Of a DNA stretch of 64,000 bases, positions 1-8,799 are shown piece by piece; position 1 is the stretch's first letter; each line of letters starts with the position of its first letter. Source of the DNA: CAJQQK01 sp963696075 (GTDB lineage Bacteria > Pseudomonadota > Alphaproteobacteria > Rhizobiales > Hyphomicrobiaceae); NCBI GenBank assembly GCA_963696075.1, contig CAVOJD010000007.1, positions 58,860 through 122,859 of the forward strand. Reading direction: 5' to 3'. Both the position numbers and the translations under genes were made by a program. A model generated the notes under the pieces. The model saw only the letters and a list, made by a program, of their open reading frames with translations. It searched no databases and was not told the origin of the DNA.

Positions 1-187
1 CGGTCGCCGCCTGCAGCACGCCGCGCTGATGCATGATCGAGGCAAAATCGATCGTCCCACCGATCAGCATGACCACGACGGGGAAAGTCACGGCCGAAAT
101 GATCGCGATCGAACCGCGCCGATCTCCCACGACACGCGGGGCCGTAGCGAGCGTTTCATTCACGGCTTTTCTGACACCAAGTCCCAT
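1..187 (-). CDS. Tad-like pilus assembly protein, N-terminal part (3' end outside window)
   Basis: Only the first 62 codons are inside the window; the gene runs off the left edge. The ATG is the complement of 185-187. The translation has a short basic N-terminus, then a D-R-R-G-S-I-A-I-I-S segment followed by a single hydrophobic helix ending in G-G-T-I-D-F-A. That is the TadE/TadG-like signature (R-G-x-I-A, one membrane anchor, then I-D-x-A). The same pattern opens the complete VWA protein at 23994-25571, so the two are probably paralogous Flp/Tad-type surface or pilus proteins. The C-terminal domain cannot be seen. Confidence 0.7.
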   Translation of the reverse strand, partial: MGLGVRKAVNETLATAPRVVGDRRGSIAIISAVTFPVVVMLIGGTIDFASIMHQRGVLQAAT

Positions 188-331
188 CGACACGTCCACA
201 CAAACAGCTCTGTTTCAAGGTGATTTTAGTTCAAATCTTATATTTCAGGACGCAGCTTGCATGCCGAAGATTAAACAATACTTGAATGGGAAAGCAGGGA
301 AGATTTAAAGAATAACAGTAGAAAACAAAGT

Positions 332-1336
332 CTAAACAGGTGTCGCAACTTCGTCGTCACTGACACAAACCGGAGCGTGTTCCTCATCAAGCGGCCGATC
401 AAACGTCACACCGAATGCGAATTCGGTCGCATCACCGCCATCGTCGAAGAACAGCTCGCCCTCGTTGAGAGCCGCCAGGATCGACAGCTTCTGAAGCGCG
501 AAACCGAGCTGATCGCCATCAGCCCCGGATGCACCAGCAACAGTCAGGCCGACACGGACTTGCTGCCCACGCCGTTCGACCGATAGTTCCGGCCGCTGGC
601 TGTCGCTGTTGATCAACTCGGCACTTTCGGCCAATTCCGCCAACAACGCCTCGAACGCCGCCCCGACGCCGACGAACCGGGTTTCCTGCAGGTTGATCGC
701 GATCCGCTGATGAGCACCTTGAGTGACCGCCTCGACCGCCTGACGCAGATCAATCGCCTCGGATTGAACCCCATCAAGACTGGAAAGAAGATCGCCGAGG
801 CGCGTGAGCGACCGGCTCCGGCCCGCAGCCACCGGATCCTCGCGCGTCAGCTTCCCAAGTTCGCGCCCATAGAGTGTGTTGAGTGCCCGGCTGGCTTCAA
901 GCACCGCCCGATCATGCCCAACCTCCGGCGCTCCCCCCATAACGCCCCGCCCAAGTGTCAGGAGATGCAAGATATGGTCGTTGAAGAGCGACCAGTTGAC
1001 CGGCTTCGTGAGATACGACGTCGCCCCCGCCTGCAACGTCGCGCGGACACTGTTTACATCCTCCCGCGACGTGATCATCACCACCGGCATATGGCGGGTC
1101 TGAGGATGCGTGCGAATGCATTGGACCAGCGTGACGCCGCCCATGTTCGGCATGTCGACGTCCAGCAGCGCCAGGGCAAAGCCGCCGTCCTTCAGCAGGT
1201 GCCAGGCCTCCACCCCGTCTTCGGCCTGGACGACCTCCAAGCCAAACGACTTGAGCTTTGCCACGCACAAGGAACGGAAAATAACATCATCATCTGCAAG
1301 CAGAATACGCGCTTCCAGGCGTTCCTGGCTACTCAC
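332..1336 (-). CDS. response regulator with receiver domain and degenerate kinase-like C-terminus
   Basis: A 334-residue protein starting at a GTG (1336) with AGGAG about 7 nt upstream. Residues 10-125 form a receiver domain: acidic D-D-D near 15-17, the phosphorylatable Asp59 in L-L-D-V-D-M-P, the conserved S/T in M-I-T-S near 89 and Lys111 in L-T-K-P. There is no recognisable DNA-binding domain. The C-terminal 200 residues contain a helical stretch and then a region resembling a worn-down HATPase/histidine-phosphotransferase fold (inference from pattern only; no intact N or G boxes). It is divergent from the hybrid kinase at 1512, with about 175 bp between the starts, so the two probably form a two-component pair in which the receiver accepts phosphate from that kinase. 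Confidence 0.85.
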   Translation of the reverse strand: MSSQERLEARILLADDDVIFRSLCVAKLKSFGLEVVQAEDGVEAWHLLKDGGFALALLDVDMPNMGGVTLVQCIRTHPQTRHMPVVMITSREDVNSVRATLQAGATSYLTKPVNWSLFNDHILHLLTLGRGVMGGAPEVGHDRAVLEASRALNTLYGRELGKLTREDPVAAGRSRSLTRLGDLLSSLDGVQSEAIDLRQAVEAVTQGAHQRIAINLQETRFVGVGAAFEALLAELAESAELINSDSQRPELSVERRGQQVRVGLTVAGASGADGDQLGFALQKLSILAALNEGELFFDDGGDATEFAFGVTFDRPLDEEHAPVCVSDDEVATPV

Positions 1337-1511
1337 AGCTTACTCCTCAAGGCACAAGTGATTTGACCAATCGCCAAATTATTACGGTGGCCGCATTAAA
1401 GAGTGATCAACAGACCGACTTGCATATTCAAAATAAACGAACTTTTTATGGCTTCTCCATACTCTGTTCGATGAGTGCTTTAATCCGCGTCAATCAAAAC
1501 GAACCGCTCGC

Positions 1512-4292
1512 GTGCTGCGTATCTTCACCAGATCGATCCGCCTGAAACTGGCCCTGCTTGTCTCGGCAGCGGTTTTGTGCGCCGTCCTCGTCGCCTCCGT
1601 CGCGACCGGTTTGCAGCAGACCAAACGCCTGATCGAAGCCAAACGCGCCGAGGCCCACGCCATCGCAGCCGCCCTCGCGGTCACCGTCGCCCCCACCGTC
1701 GCCGATCGCCGCACCCGGGAGACCGCACGCACGCTGAGCGCGATGTCGCGGATGCCGGATGTCGTTTATGTCGGCGTCACGGATCAAAAGGGTCAGCTCA
1801 TCTTCGAGCATGGCGCAGGCATCGTCATAGATCGTCGATCCGCAGACACCAACGCTTCGCCGGGCTGGTTCGACGACGTCACAACAATCGTCGCCGGGAC
1901 CCATCTCGTCGAGGCTCCAATCATCCATCGCGGCAAGCCTGAAGGCAGCCTCAGGTTGATCGCGGACCTCTCCGGTCTGCGTAGTGCCTTCATCGATGGT
2001 CTTGTCACCGCCCTGCTGATCGGCCTTCTCGCCGCCCTCATCGGCGTCGGCGCGGCCCTCTCGCTGCAAGGCACCATCACCCGACCGATCCGCGAACTCA
2101 GCCAGGCGATGCACGAAATCGGCGAGACCAAGGATTTCGGCCGGACCGTCGAACGCCAAAGCGACGACGAGACCGGCGAGCTGGTCGATAGCTTCAACAC
2201 CATGATCACGGAAATCCGCGCGCGCGACCATGCCCTCGCCCGTCATCGCGACACGCTGGAATCGACTGTCGCCGAGCGCACCCGCGACCTCGACCAGGCG
2301 CGCATCACCGCCGAACAGGCAAACGCCGCCAAGTCCGACTTCCTGTCCACCATGAGCCATGAAATCCGCACGCCCATGAACGGCATGCTCGTCATGGCCG
2401 AACTGCTCGCCGCCGGCCAGCCCTCACCACGCCTCCAGCGCTACGCCGACATCGTCGTCAAATCCGGCCACAGCCTGCTCACGATCATCAACGACATCCT
2501 CGACTTCTCCAAGATCGAGGCCGGCCGCCTCGAACTGGAGCGCATCCCCGTCGACCCCCGCGCGCTGCTGGACGACGCCCTCCAGCTCTTCTCTGAGCGT
2601 GCCTTGAGCCAGGGCCTCGATCTCGCAGGTTACGTCGCCCCTGACGTGCCCGAGACGATTGCCGCAGATCCCGTCCGCCTCAACCAGGTCCTCACCAACC
2701 TGATCAACAACGCCCTCAAGTTCACCGAACAAGGCGGCGTCGAAGTCACGATAACCGTAGACCACACCCAAGCGCAGGCAGGCGGCACCTCGTCTCTTGC
2801 CTTCTCCGTGCGGGACACCGGCATCGGCATCCCTGAGGACAAGCTCGCGACGATCTTCGAAGCCTTCTCCCAGGCCGACCAGTCGACCACGCGCCGTTTC
2901 GGCGGCACCGGCATAGGCCTCGCCATCTGCAAACGCCTGGCTGGCTGCATGGACGGCGAAATCACCGTCGCAAGCCGTCCAGGCGACGGCGCAACCTTCA
3001 CCCTCACCGCCCCCTTCTCCGTCCTGAAGCCCGCCGCCCCACCGCCAGCGCTTTCATCAGGCGGCTTCGCCCCCATCGTGGTTGTCGAGGTTGCAGGCGC
3101 ACTGACCCATAAATCACTGTCAGCAACCCTCGCCGACTGGGGTTTCGAGACGCGCCGCGCCAAAGACATTACGCCGGACACCAACGTTGAACTGCTGATT
3201 GCCGATACCGCATGGCTGGAGCAGACAACAGACGACAACCCGTCGATCAGAGCCGCACCGGCAATCGCCCTGTGCAAGCTCGGCGACACAAGCGGCGATC
3301 GCCTGCGCCAGAGCGGCCGCGCGCTTCTCACATTCGATCGCCCCTTCACCACCCGCGACCTGGCCCGCCTCGCCTCAGCCGCACGCGGCGGCCGCCTCGC
3401 GCTCGAAAAACTCGAATCAGCAGATCGCCGCACCGCCACCGCCAGCCATCGCTCCTTTACAGGCGCCCGCGTTCTTGCCGCCGACGACAGCCCCGTCAAT
3501 CGCGAAGTCCTGGCCGAAGTCCTCAAACGCCTCGACGTCACTCTGGTCAGCGTCGAGGATGGCAAGGCAGCCATCGATAAGGCGTTGAACGAAGACTTCG
3601 ATCTGATCTTTATGGATTGCTCGATGCCCGTCCTCGACGGGTTCGAAGCAACCCGCCAGATCCGTTCGGCAGAACATGAAGCCGGAAAGCCACCGGTTCC
3701 CATCGTGGCGCTGACCGCCCACGTCGTCGGCGATCAAGGCGACCAGGTCCGCGCGGCGGGGATGTCGGATTTCATCACCAAGCCCTTCGCCATTGCCACC
3801 ATCGAAGCCTGCCTCGACCGCTGGCTCGATGACGCGGCCGCAGGCGAACGGGCCAATTCGCGCGACGCTGTGGCCGCGCCTCGCTCGGAAACCACCACCG
3901 CGGAGACAGCACTCATGCCCCCGACGGTTCCCCTGATCGATGAGACCGTTCTTGAAAACATCCGGGAAATCGCCAGCCCCGATGACGACCTCGTGGCGCG
4001 CATCGTCGGCCTTTATCTCAAGCACGCCCCGTTGGCGCTTGAACGGCTGGACACGCTCATCCGTTCGCACGGACCCGGCAAAGACTGCGCCAGCGCCGCA
4101 CACGCGCTCAAGTCCCTCAGCCGCAACGCCGGAGCAAAGCGCGTCGGCGATCTGGCCGGTGAAATCGAGCACCATTACCTGGAAAGCGAGGCGCCGTTGG
4201 CGGACGAACGCAACGTCGCCCTCCGTGACGCGCTTCAACAAACGATCGAAGCCTTCGAGGCACTCTCCGCGGCCCAGCGCGACGCCGCCTGA
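1512..4292 (+). CDS. hybrid sensor histidine kinase with HAMP, receiver and Hpt domains
   Basis: A 926-residue BarA/ArcB-type phosphorelay kinase. In order: TM1 (about 12-32), a short extracytoplasmic sensor (about 33-160), TM2 (about 162-185), HAMP (about 186-240), a HisKA dimerisation helix with the phospho-His at 283 in S-H-E-I-R-T-P, HATPase with the N box (T-N-L-I-N-N-A-L-K-F) and D-T-G-I-G-I / G-G-T-G-I-G-L boxes, a variable linker, a receiver domain with Asp702 in F-M-D-C-S-M-P, and a C-terminal Hpt domain with His864 in A-H-A-L-K-S-L. All phosphorelay residues are present, so it should be active. The start is a GTG; no good ATG lies in frame upstream. Its probable output partner is the divergent response regulator. 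The signal sensed is unknown. Confidence 0.93.
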   Translation: MLRIFTRSIRLKLALLVSAAVLCAVLVASVATGLQQTKRLIEAKRAEAHAIAAALAVTVAPTVADRRTRETARTLSAMSRMPDVVYVGVTDQKGQLIFEHGAGIVIDRRSADTNASPGWFDDVTTIVAGTHLVEAPIIHRGKPEGSLRLIADLSGLRSAFIDGLVTALLIGLLAALIGVGAALSLQGTITRPIRELSQAMHEIGETKDFGRTVERQSDDETGELVDSFNTMITEIRARDHALARHRDTLESTVAERTRDLDQARITAEQANAAKSDFLSTMSHEIRTPMNGMLVMAELLAAGQPSPRLQRYADIVVKSGHSLLTIINDILDFSKIEAGRLELERIPVDPRALLDDALQLFSERALSQGLDLAGYVAPDVPETIAADPVRLNQVLTNLINNALKFTEQGGVEVTITVDHTQAQAGGTSSLAFSVRDTGIGIPEDKLATIFEAFSQADQSTTRRFGGTGIGLAICKRLAGCMDGEITVASRPGDGATFTLTAPFSVLKPAAPPPALSSGGFAPIVVVEVAGALTHKSLSATLADWGFETRRAKDITPDTNVELLIADTAWLEQTTDDNPSIRAAPAIALCKLGDTSGDRLRQSGRALLTFDRPFTTRDLARLASAARGGRLALEKLESADRRTATASHRSFTGARVLAADDSPVNREVLAEVLKRLDVTLVSVEDGKAAIDKALNEDFDLIFMDCSMPVLDGFEATRQIRSAEHEAGKPPVPIVALTAHVVGDQGDQVRAAGMSDFITKPFAIATIEACLDRWLDDAAAGERANSRDAVAAPRSETTTAETALMPPTVPLIDETVLENIREIASPDDDLVARIVGLYLKHAPLALERLDTLIRSHGPGKDCASAAHALKSLSRNAGAKRVGDLAGEIEHHYLESEAPLADERNVALRDALQQTIEAFEALSAAQRDAA

Positions 4293-4316
4293 GCCGAGCG
4301 GCCCAGGCGGCTCAGG
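4288..4316. terminator. bidirectional stem-loop between convergent genes
   Basis: CCTGAGCCG pairs perfectly with CGGCTCAGG over 9 bp around an 11-nt loop. It overlaps the last codons of the hybrid kinase and lies just before the stop of the convergent aquaporin gene. No clear U-tract is present, so function as a terminator is inferred from position and stem strength. Confidence 0.55.
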
Positions 4317-4319
4317 CCA

Positions 4320-5021
4320 TCAGGCACCTGCGTGTTCGTCATCCGCCAGCAGCGCGTTGTAGATCAGCGCGCCCACGATCGCGCCGGCAATCGGCGCCAA
4401 CCAGAACAGCCAGAGCTGCAGCATCGCATCGGAGCCAGCGAACAGGGCCTGGCTGGTCGAACGTGCCGGATTGACCGACGTGTTCGTGATCGGGATCGAA
4501 ATCAGGTGGATCAGCGTCAGCGCGAGCCCGATCGCGATCGGCGCAAACCCGGGCGCCGCCCGCTTCGCCGTCGCCCCGAGGATGATGATCAGGAAGAACG
4601 CCGTCAGCACGAACTCCGCAACAAACGCCGCCACCATCGAATACCCGCTCGGCGAGAGTGCGCCATAGCCGTTCGAGGCAAATCCCCCGACGCCCGCATA
4701 ATCCGCCTTGCCCGAGAAGATGATGTAGAGGAGGAACGCAGCGATGATGGCACCGATCAACTGCGCAATGACGTAGGGCACGAAGTCAGACCAGGAAAAC
4801 CGCCCGGCCATCGCCAGACCCGCCGAAACCGCCGGATTGAAATGCCCGCCCGAAACCGGCCCGACAGCATACGCCATCGTCAACACGGTCAGTCCGAACG
4901 CCAAGGAAACCCCGACGTAGCCAATCCCGACGTCCGCCACGCCGGCGGCGAACAACGCGCTGCCGCAGCCACCAAAAACAAGCCAGAACGTCCCGAACGC
5001 TTCCGCAAAGAGCTTGGACAT
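4320..5021 (-). CDS. aqpZ: aquaporin Z, water channel
   Basis: A 233-residue inner-membrane MIP-family channel of the usual AqpZ length with six hydrophobic helices. Both NPA motifs are present: N-P-A at 62-64 (in G-G-H-F-N-P-A-V) and N-P-A-R at 184-187. The narrow aromatic/Arg filter residues match the water-selective type (Phe42, His172, Thr181, Arg187), supporting water rather than glycerol transport. It stands alone, convergent with the hybrid kinase. The gap of about 190 bp upstream shows no recognisable regulator site. Confidence 0.93.
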   Translation of the reverse strand: MSKLFAEAFGTFWLVFGGCGSALFAAGVADVGIGYVGVSLAFGLTVLTMAYAVGPVSGGHFNPAVSAGLAMAGRFSWSDFVPYVIAQLIGAIIAAFLLYIIFSGKADYAGVGGFASNGYGALSPSGYSMVAAFVAEFVLTAFFLIIILGATAKRAAPGFAPIAIGLALTLIHLISIPITNTSVNPARSTSQALFAGSDAMLQLWLFWLAPIAGAIVGALIYNALLADDEHAGA

Positions 5022-5215
5022 CGATCACTCCCAAATTATTGCCGCGATCTTCTATCGCGGCTGGGAGTAAGTTTCGTTCTATCCCGCCAAACAAGGAGGC
5101 CAGCGAGGAATCAGTTGTTCCGCAAACAAGCAAACGCATATGAGCTGTGAATTCTCCGTCCACGCCCAACCGCGGGCGCAGACCGCCACTCAGTGCGACG
5201 CGATCACTGGTCAGA

Positions 5216-6856
5216 TCACTGGAACTTCAGCTCGCTGTAACCCGCTGCCGCCACCTGGTCACACCACGCCCGGTATTCCGGCGCAGTCCCACTGTAGCGC
5301 GCAATCGTGCGCGTCTGCTTACCCTCGACATTGATGTTGACCCCGGTCATCCAGGAATCGACTTCGTTCGAGAGCAACCCCTCGCCCTTCTCGAAGACGA
5401 ACTTCATCCAGGCTTCCATGGCATCCGCCGTGCAGTCCGCAAACGTGTGCCCGTTAGCCTCCATGTACTGGATGAGGTCACGCACCCATTCGACGTTGTA
5501 TTCGATGCTGCGCGGGATGTTGCCAAGCGCCGTGTGCGGTCCGACCAGCATGAACATATTGGGAAAGCCCGCAACCATCACGCCAACGAACGTCTTCGCA
5601 CCGCCGGACCATGCCGCTTTCAACGGACGGCCTTCCGCGCCGCGAATATCGATCCGGTCGAACGCGCCCGTGATCGCATCGAACCCGGTCGCATAGATGA
5701 TCATGTCGAACTCGAACTCACGCTCGCTGGTCACGAGGCCGTTCGCCGTGATCCGTTCGATCGGCGTATCGAGGATGCTCACCAGTTCGACATTGTCCTG
5801 GTTGAAAACCTCGTAATAGTGCGTCTCCTGCGGCACGCGCCGCGTCCCGAAGCCATGATCCTTCGGGATCAGCATCTCCGCCACCTTGGGATCATGGACC
5901 CGCTCCCGGATCTTCTCAGCAACAAAATCCGAAACCATCTTGTTCGCTTCCCGGTCGACCAGCATGTCCCGGAAATTGCCCTGCCACATGCCGAACCCCG
6001 GCGTGGCATACTGCTGTTCCCAGAACGCCCGGCGTTCCGCCTCCGACACTTCGAACGTGCTCCGCGGGTCGATCGAATGGATGAAGCAGGCCGCCGACTC
6101 CCGGCACCGCTTGAAGAGTTCCGGATAACCCGCCCGGATCTCCTCCATTTCTTGCTTGCTGATCGGCGCATTGTGCAGCGGCTTGCACCAGTTCGGCCGG
6201 CGCTGGAACACGGTCAGATGCCCCGCGGTCTTGGCAACCTCCTGGATTGTCTGGACCCCCGTCGCCCCCGTCCCGATCACGGCGACCCGCTTGCCCTCGA
6301 ACGTCACCGGATGCTTTGGCCACAGCCCCGTATGGTAGGCCTCGCCCTTGAAGTCATCCCGGCCCTCGATCCGCGGATAGGTCGGCGCCGAGAGCGGCCC
6401 CACCGCCGTGACCAGATGGCGCGAACGGAACTGGCTGCCATCTTCCAGCGTAATCTCCCAGGCTCTGGCCTGATCGAGGTAGTGCGCCTTCGTCACCCGG
6501 CTCGAGAACTGGATATCCCGGCGCAGGTCGAACTTGTCGGCGACATGATTGAGATACCGCTCGGTCTCCGGCTGCGGCGCAAAATGCTCCGACCAGTCCC
6601 ACTCATCGAGCAACTCTTGTGAGAATGAATAGCCGTAGGAATAGCTCTCCGAATCGAACCGCGCCCCCGGATACCGGTTCCAGTACCACGTCCCCCCGAC
6701 CCCCGTGCCCGCTTCGAACACGCGCACCTTCAGGCCGAGCTTCCGCAGCAGCAGCAATTGATAAAGGCCGGAAATGCCGGCGCCGATCACAATCGCATCG
6801 AAATCGAGCGCGGCGCGCGCTTCCCCAGCCTTCGCCTCGTCATCACGAACATTCAT
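5216..6856 (-). CDS. flavin-containing Baeyer-Villiger monooxygenase
   Basis: A 546-residue class B flavoprotein monooxygenase, normal for type I BVMOs. The FAD Rossmann motif G-A-G-I-S-G is at 25-30 and the NADPH Rossmann motif G-T-G-A-T-G at 195-200. Between them lies the BVMO fingerprint F-K-G-E-A-Y-H-T-G-L-W-P at 169-180, matching FxGxxxHxxxWP. The family inserts an oxygen atom next to a ketone, using NADPH and O2, to form esters or lactones. The natural substrate cannot be read from sequence; cyclohexanone, phenylacetone and steroid-type enzymes share these motifs. It is transcribed in the same direction as mntR but 138 bp away, and no pathway partner is adjacent. Confidence 0.9.
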   Translation of the reverse strand: MNVRDDEAKAGEARAALDFDAIVIGAGISGLYQLLLLRKLGLKVRVFEAGTGVGGTWYWNRYPGARFDSESYSYGYSFSQELLDEWDWSEHFAPQPETERYLNHVADKFDLRRDIQFSSRVTKAHYLDQARAWEITLEDGSQFRSRHLVTAVGPLSAPTYPRIEGRDDFKGEAYHTGLWPKHPVTFEGKRVAVIGTGATGVQTIQEVAKTAGHLTVFQRRPNWCKPLHNAPISKQEMEEIRAGYPELFKRCRESAACFIHSIDPRSTFEVSEAERRAFWEQQYATPGFGMWQGNFRDMLVDREANKMVSDFVAEKIRERVHDPKVAEMLIPKDHGFGTRRVPQETHYYEVFNQDNVELVSILDTPIERITANGLVTSEREFEFDMIIYATGFDAITGAFDRIDIRGAEGRPLKAAWSGGAKTFVGVMVAGFPNMFMLVGPHTALGNIPRSIEYNVEWVRDLIQYMEANGHTFADCTADAMEAWMKFVFEKGEGLLSNEVDSWMTGVNINVEGKQTRTIARYSGTAPEYRAWCDQVAAAGYSELKFQ

Positions 6857-6994
6857 GGCCTGTCACCCATCCCGAATGGCCTAAATCTGAAGGTCGAATA
6901 TAGCATGAGATCGCGCACATTCGCCGCCTCAACCGATCGCCCTGATGATGTCCGCGCCCTTCAGTGGCCGAACCGGCGCAACACGCGCTAGGCC

Positions 6995-7483
6995 TCAAGA
7001 GCGCTCTGTGACGAGACGCTGAAACGCTTCGAGCGTCTCGTCACTGACGTAGTGCTCGATGCCCTCCGCGTCGTTGCGCGCCGTCTCCGGACTGATCCCA
7101 AGCGCGAGCAGGAAGGATTCCACGATCTGGTGCCGCACCCGGCTGGCCTCGGCCAACTCACGCCCGGCATCCGTCAGAAAAACCGCCCGGTACGGCCGTT
7201 GCGTAATCAGCTCGTCGTGCTGCAGCCGCTTCAGCATCTTATTGACGGTCGGCTTGGTCACCCCGAGACGCGCTGCGATGTCGACCGGCCGCGCCTCGCC
7301 CAAATCATCGATCAAGTCGGCGATCAGCTCGACATAGTCCTCAACCAGCTCATTGCGCCGCGCCTCCCTCACGAGACGGAAACTCGCCGCCTGGTCCTCG
7401 ACCGTGCCAAGCCCCGGCGCCGCGCCCTCGCCCGCGTCGAGATCCGTGCCCGGCCCTGTCTGGGTTTTCTCTTTGGAAGCCAT
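6995..7483 (-). CDS. mntR: manganese-responsive transcriptional repressor, MntR/DtxR family
   Basis: The start chosen is the ATG at 7483; a GTG four codons upstream (7495) is possible. The protein is 162 residues with a 40-residue non-conserved N-terminus, a winged helix-turn-helix (about 65-110) and a dimerisation/metal domain. The expected MntR metal ligands can be seen: Asp49 and Glu52 in D-Y-V-E, His118, and Glu140, Glu143 and His144 in E-G-I-E-H. It is short and lacks the SH3-like domain of DtxR/IdeR, as MntR does. It is divergent from the mntABCD-like operon, and palindromes resembling MntR boxes lie between them, so it is expected to repress Mn uptake when manganese is plentiful. Confidence 0.9.
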   Translation of the reverse strand: MASKEKTQTGPGTDLDAGEGAAPGLGTVEDQAASFRLVREARRNELVEDYVELIADLIDDLGEARPVDIAARLGVTKPTVNKMLKRLQHDELITQRPYRAVFLTDAGRELAEASRVRHQIVESFLLALGISPETARNDAEGIEHYVSDETLEAFQRLVTERS

Positions 7484-7525
7484 CGATCCGAGCACGCCAT
7501 ATTAGTATGAAAGGGAAGATCAAAA

Positions 7526-7540
7526 GTTAGCAACGCCTAC
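7526..7540. promoter_or_regulatory. possible second, degenerate MntR-box half-site near mntR
   Basis: AGTTAGC here repeats exactly the left half of the strong palindrome at 7704-7717, but the right half (CCTAC) matches only partly. It lies about 45 bp upstream of the mntR start, where an autoregulatory operator would be expected. The assignment rests on resemblance only. Confidence 0.35.
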
Positions 7541-7703
7541 CTTTATTTCAGCATTTTTGCAAGGCACCCCATCCGCCCGCGCTCACCGAACCCGCCAGAC
7601 CCAGCCATCCGGCCGGCCCGCCTACTCCCCAACCGGCTTGCCCCCAACCTTTCAAACTGCGGATAACCGGATCCTCGGTTGAAATCAGGCTGGGCACGCG
7701 AAG

Positions 7704-7717
7704 TTAGCCCTTGCTAA
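7704..7717. promoter_or_regulatory. candidate MntR operator upstream of the manganese transport operon
   Basis: TTAGC-CCTT-GCTAA is a perfect 5-bp inverted repeat with a 4-nt centre. It resembles the enterobacterial MntR box core (ATAGC-CTTT-GCTAT). It lies about 85 bp upstream of the binding-protein gene, facing divergent mntR, a suitable position for repression by Mn-bound MntR. Confidence 0.6.
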
Positions 7718-7800
7718 TTTTAAATGATCCTCCTACATTAAAGTGGTCTAGCGAACTCCTTTCGTCGTAGCGTCCTTACCGAGGGAGACGACCGACCGTG

Positions 7801-8772
7801 ATGCCGATAGTAAAGCTGAGATCTGTGATCGCCGGCCTCGCCGCAGCACTCGCCGTGCTCGTGGCGCCCCTCGCAGCTGGTCCGGCCGCAGCACGCGATG
7901 TCATCAATGTCGTCGCCACCACAGGCATGATCGCGGATGCCGCCCGTCAGGTCGGCGGGGACCTCGTCCGCGTCAAGGCTCTGATGGGCCCCGGCATCGA
8001 CCCGCACGCCTATCGCCAGACCCGCTCCGATATCGTCGCTCTCACCAAGGCCGACCTCGTCCTCTGGCATGGCCTCTATCTCGAAGCCCAGATGGAAGAG
8101 TTCATGCACCGCCTCGCGAAACGCCGCGACGTCGTCGCCGTCGCCGATCGTCTGCCCAAGGATATTTTAATTTCGCACGATGACTACGCGGGCAAGCATG
8201 ACCCCCATGTCTGGATGACGCCGGAACTCTGGTCACGCGTCGTCGTCATCATCCGCGATGCGTTGATAGCAAAGCACCCCGACGGCGAAGCAGTCTTCCG
8301 CGCCAATGCCGAAAAGCACCTCGCCGATCTCGCCACCCTCACCGCCTACACCCAGCGCGTTCTGGCCTCCGTCCCCCCTGAAAGCCGCGTCCTGCTTACC
8401 GCCCATGACGCCTTCAAGTATTTCGGTCAGGCCTACGGTTTCGACGTCATCGGCATCCAGGGCATTTCGACCGAAAGCGAGGCCGGCCTCAAGCGTATCG
8501 GTGACCTCGTCGACCTCATTGTCGCGCGCAACGTCCGCGCCGTGTTTGTCGAAAGCTCGGTCTCGGACCGCAACATTCGCGCGCTCATCGAAGGGGCCGC
8601 CGCGCGCGGTCACACCGTCTCGATCGGCGGCGAACTCTTCTCTGACGCCATGGGCGAGCCCGCCACCTACGAGGGCACCTACATTGGCATGATCGACCAC
8701 AACACCACCGTCATCTCCCGCGCCCTCGGCGGCACCGCACCCCCCAAGGGCATGGCCGGAAGATTGTCCTGA
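7801..8772 (+). CDS. mntA: manganese/zinc ABC transporter, periplasmic substrate-binding protein
   Basis: A 323-residue cluster A-I (ZnuA/SitA/PsaA) binding protein. A Sec signal peptide occupies about residues 1-33, with cleavage near A-A-A-R. The four metal ligands are visible: His in D-P-H-A-Y, His in D-P-H-V-W, Glu in V-E-S-S-V and Asp in M-I-D-H-N. There is no His-rich loop of the ZnuA type, which favours Mn/Fe over Zn, as does the neighbouring mntR. GAGGGAG at 7781-7787 precedes both a GTG (7798) and the ATG chosen here. First gene of a four-gene operon with an ATPase and two permeases. Confidence 0.9.
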   Translation: MPIVKLRSVIAGLAAALAVLVAPLAAGPAAARDVINVVATTGMIADAARQVGGDLVRVKALMGPGIDPHAYRQTRSDIVALTKADLVLWHGLYLEAQMEEFMHRLAKRRDVVAVADRLPKDILISHDDYAGKHDPHVWMTPELWSRVVVIIRDALIAKHPDGEAVFRANAEKHLADLATLTAYTQRVLASVPPESRVLLTAHDAFKYFGQAYGFDVIGIQGISTESEAGLKRIGDLVDLIVARNVRAVFVESSVSDRNIRALIEGAAARGHTVSIGGELFSDAMGEPATYEGTYIGMIDHNTTVISRALGGTAPPKGMAGRLS

Positions 8773-8799
8773 AAGCCGGACTGGAAGGTTCAAAGCGTT

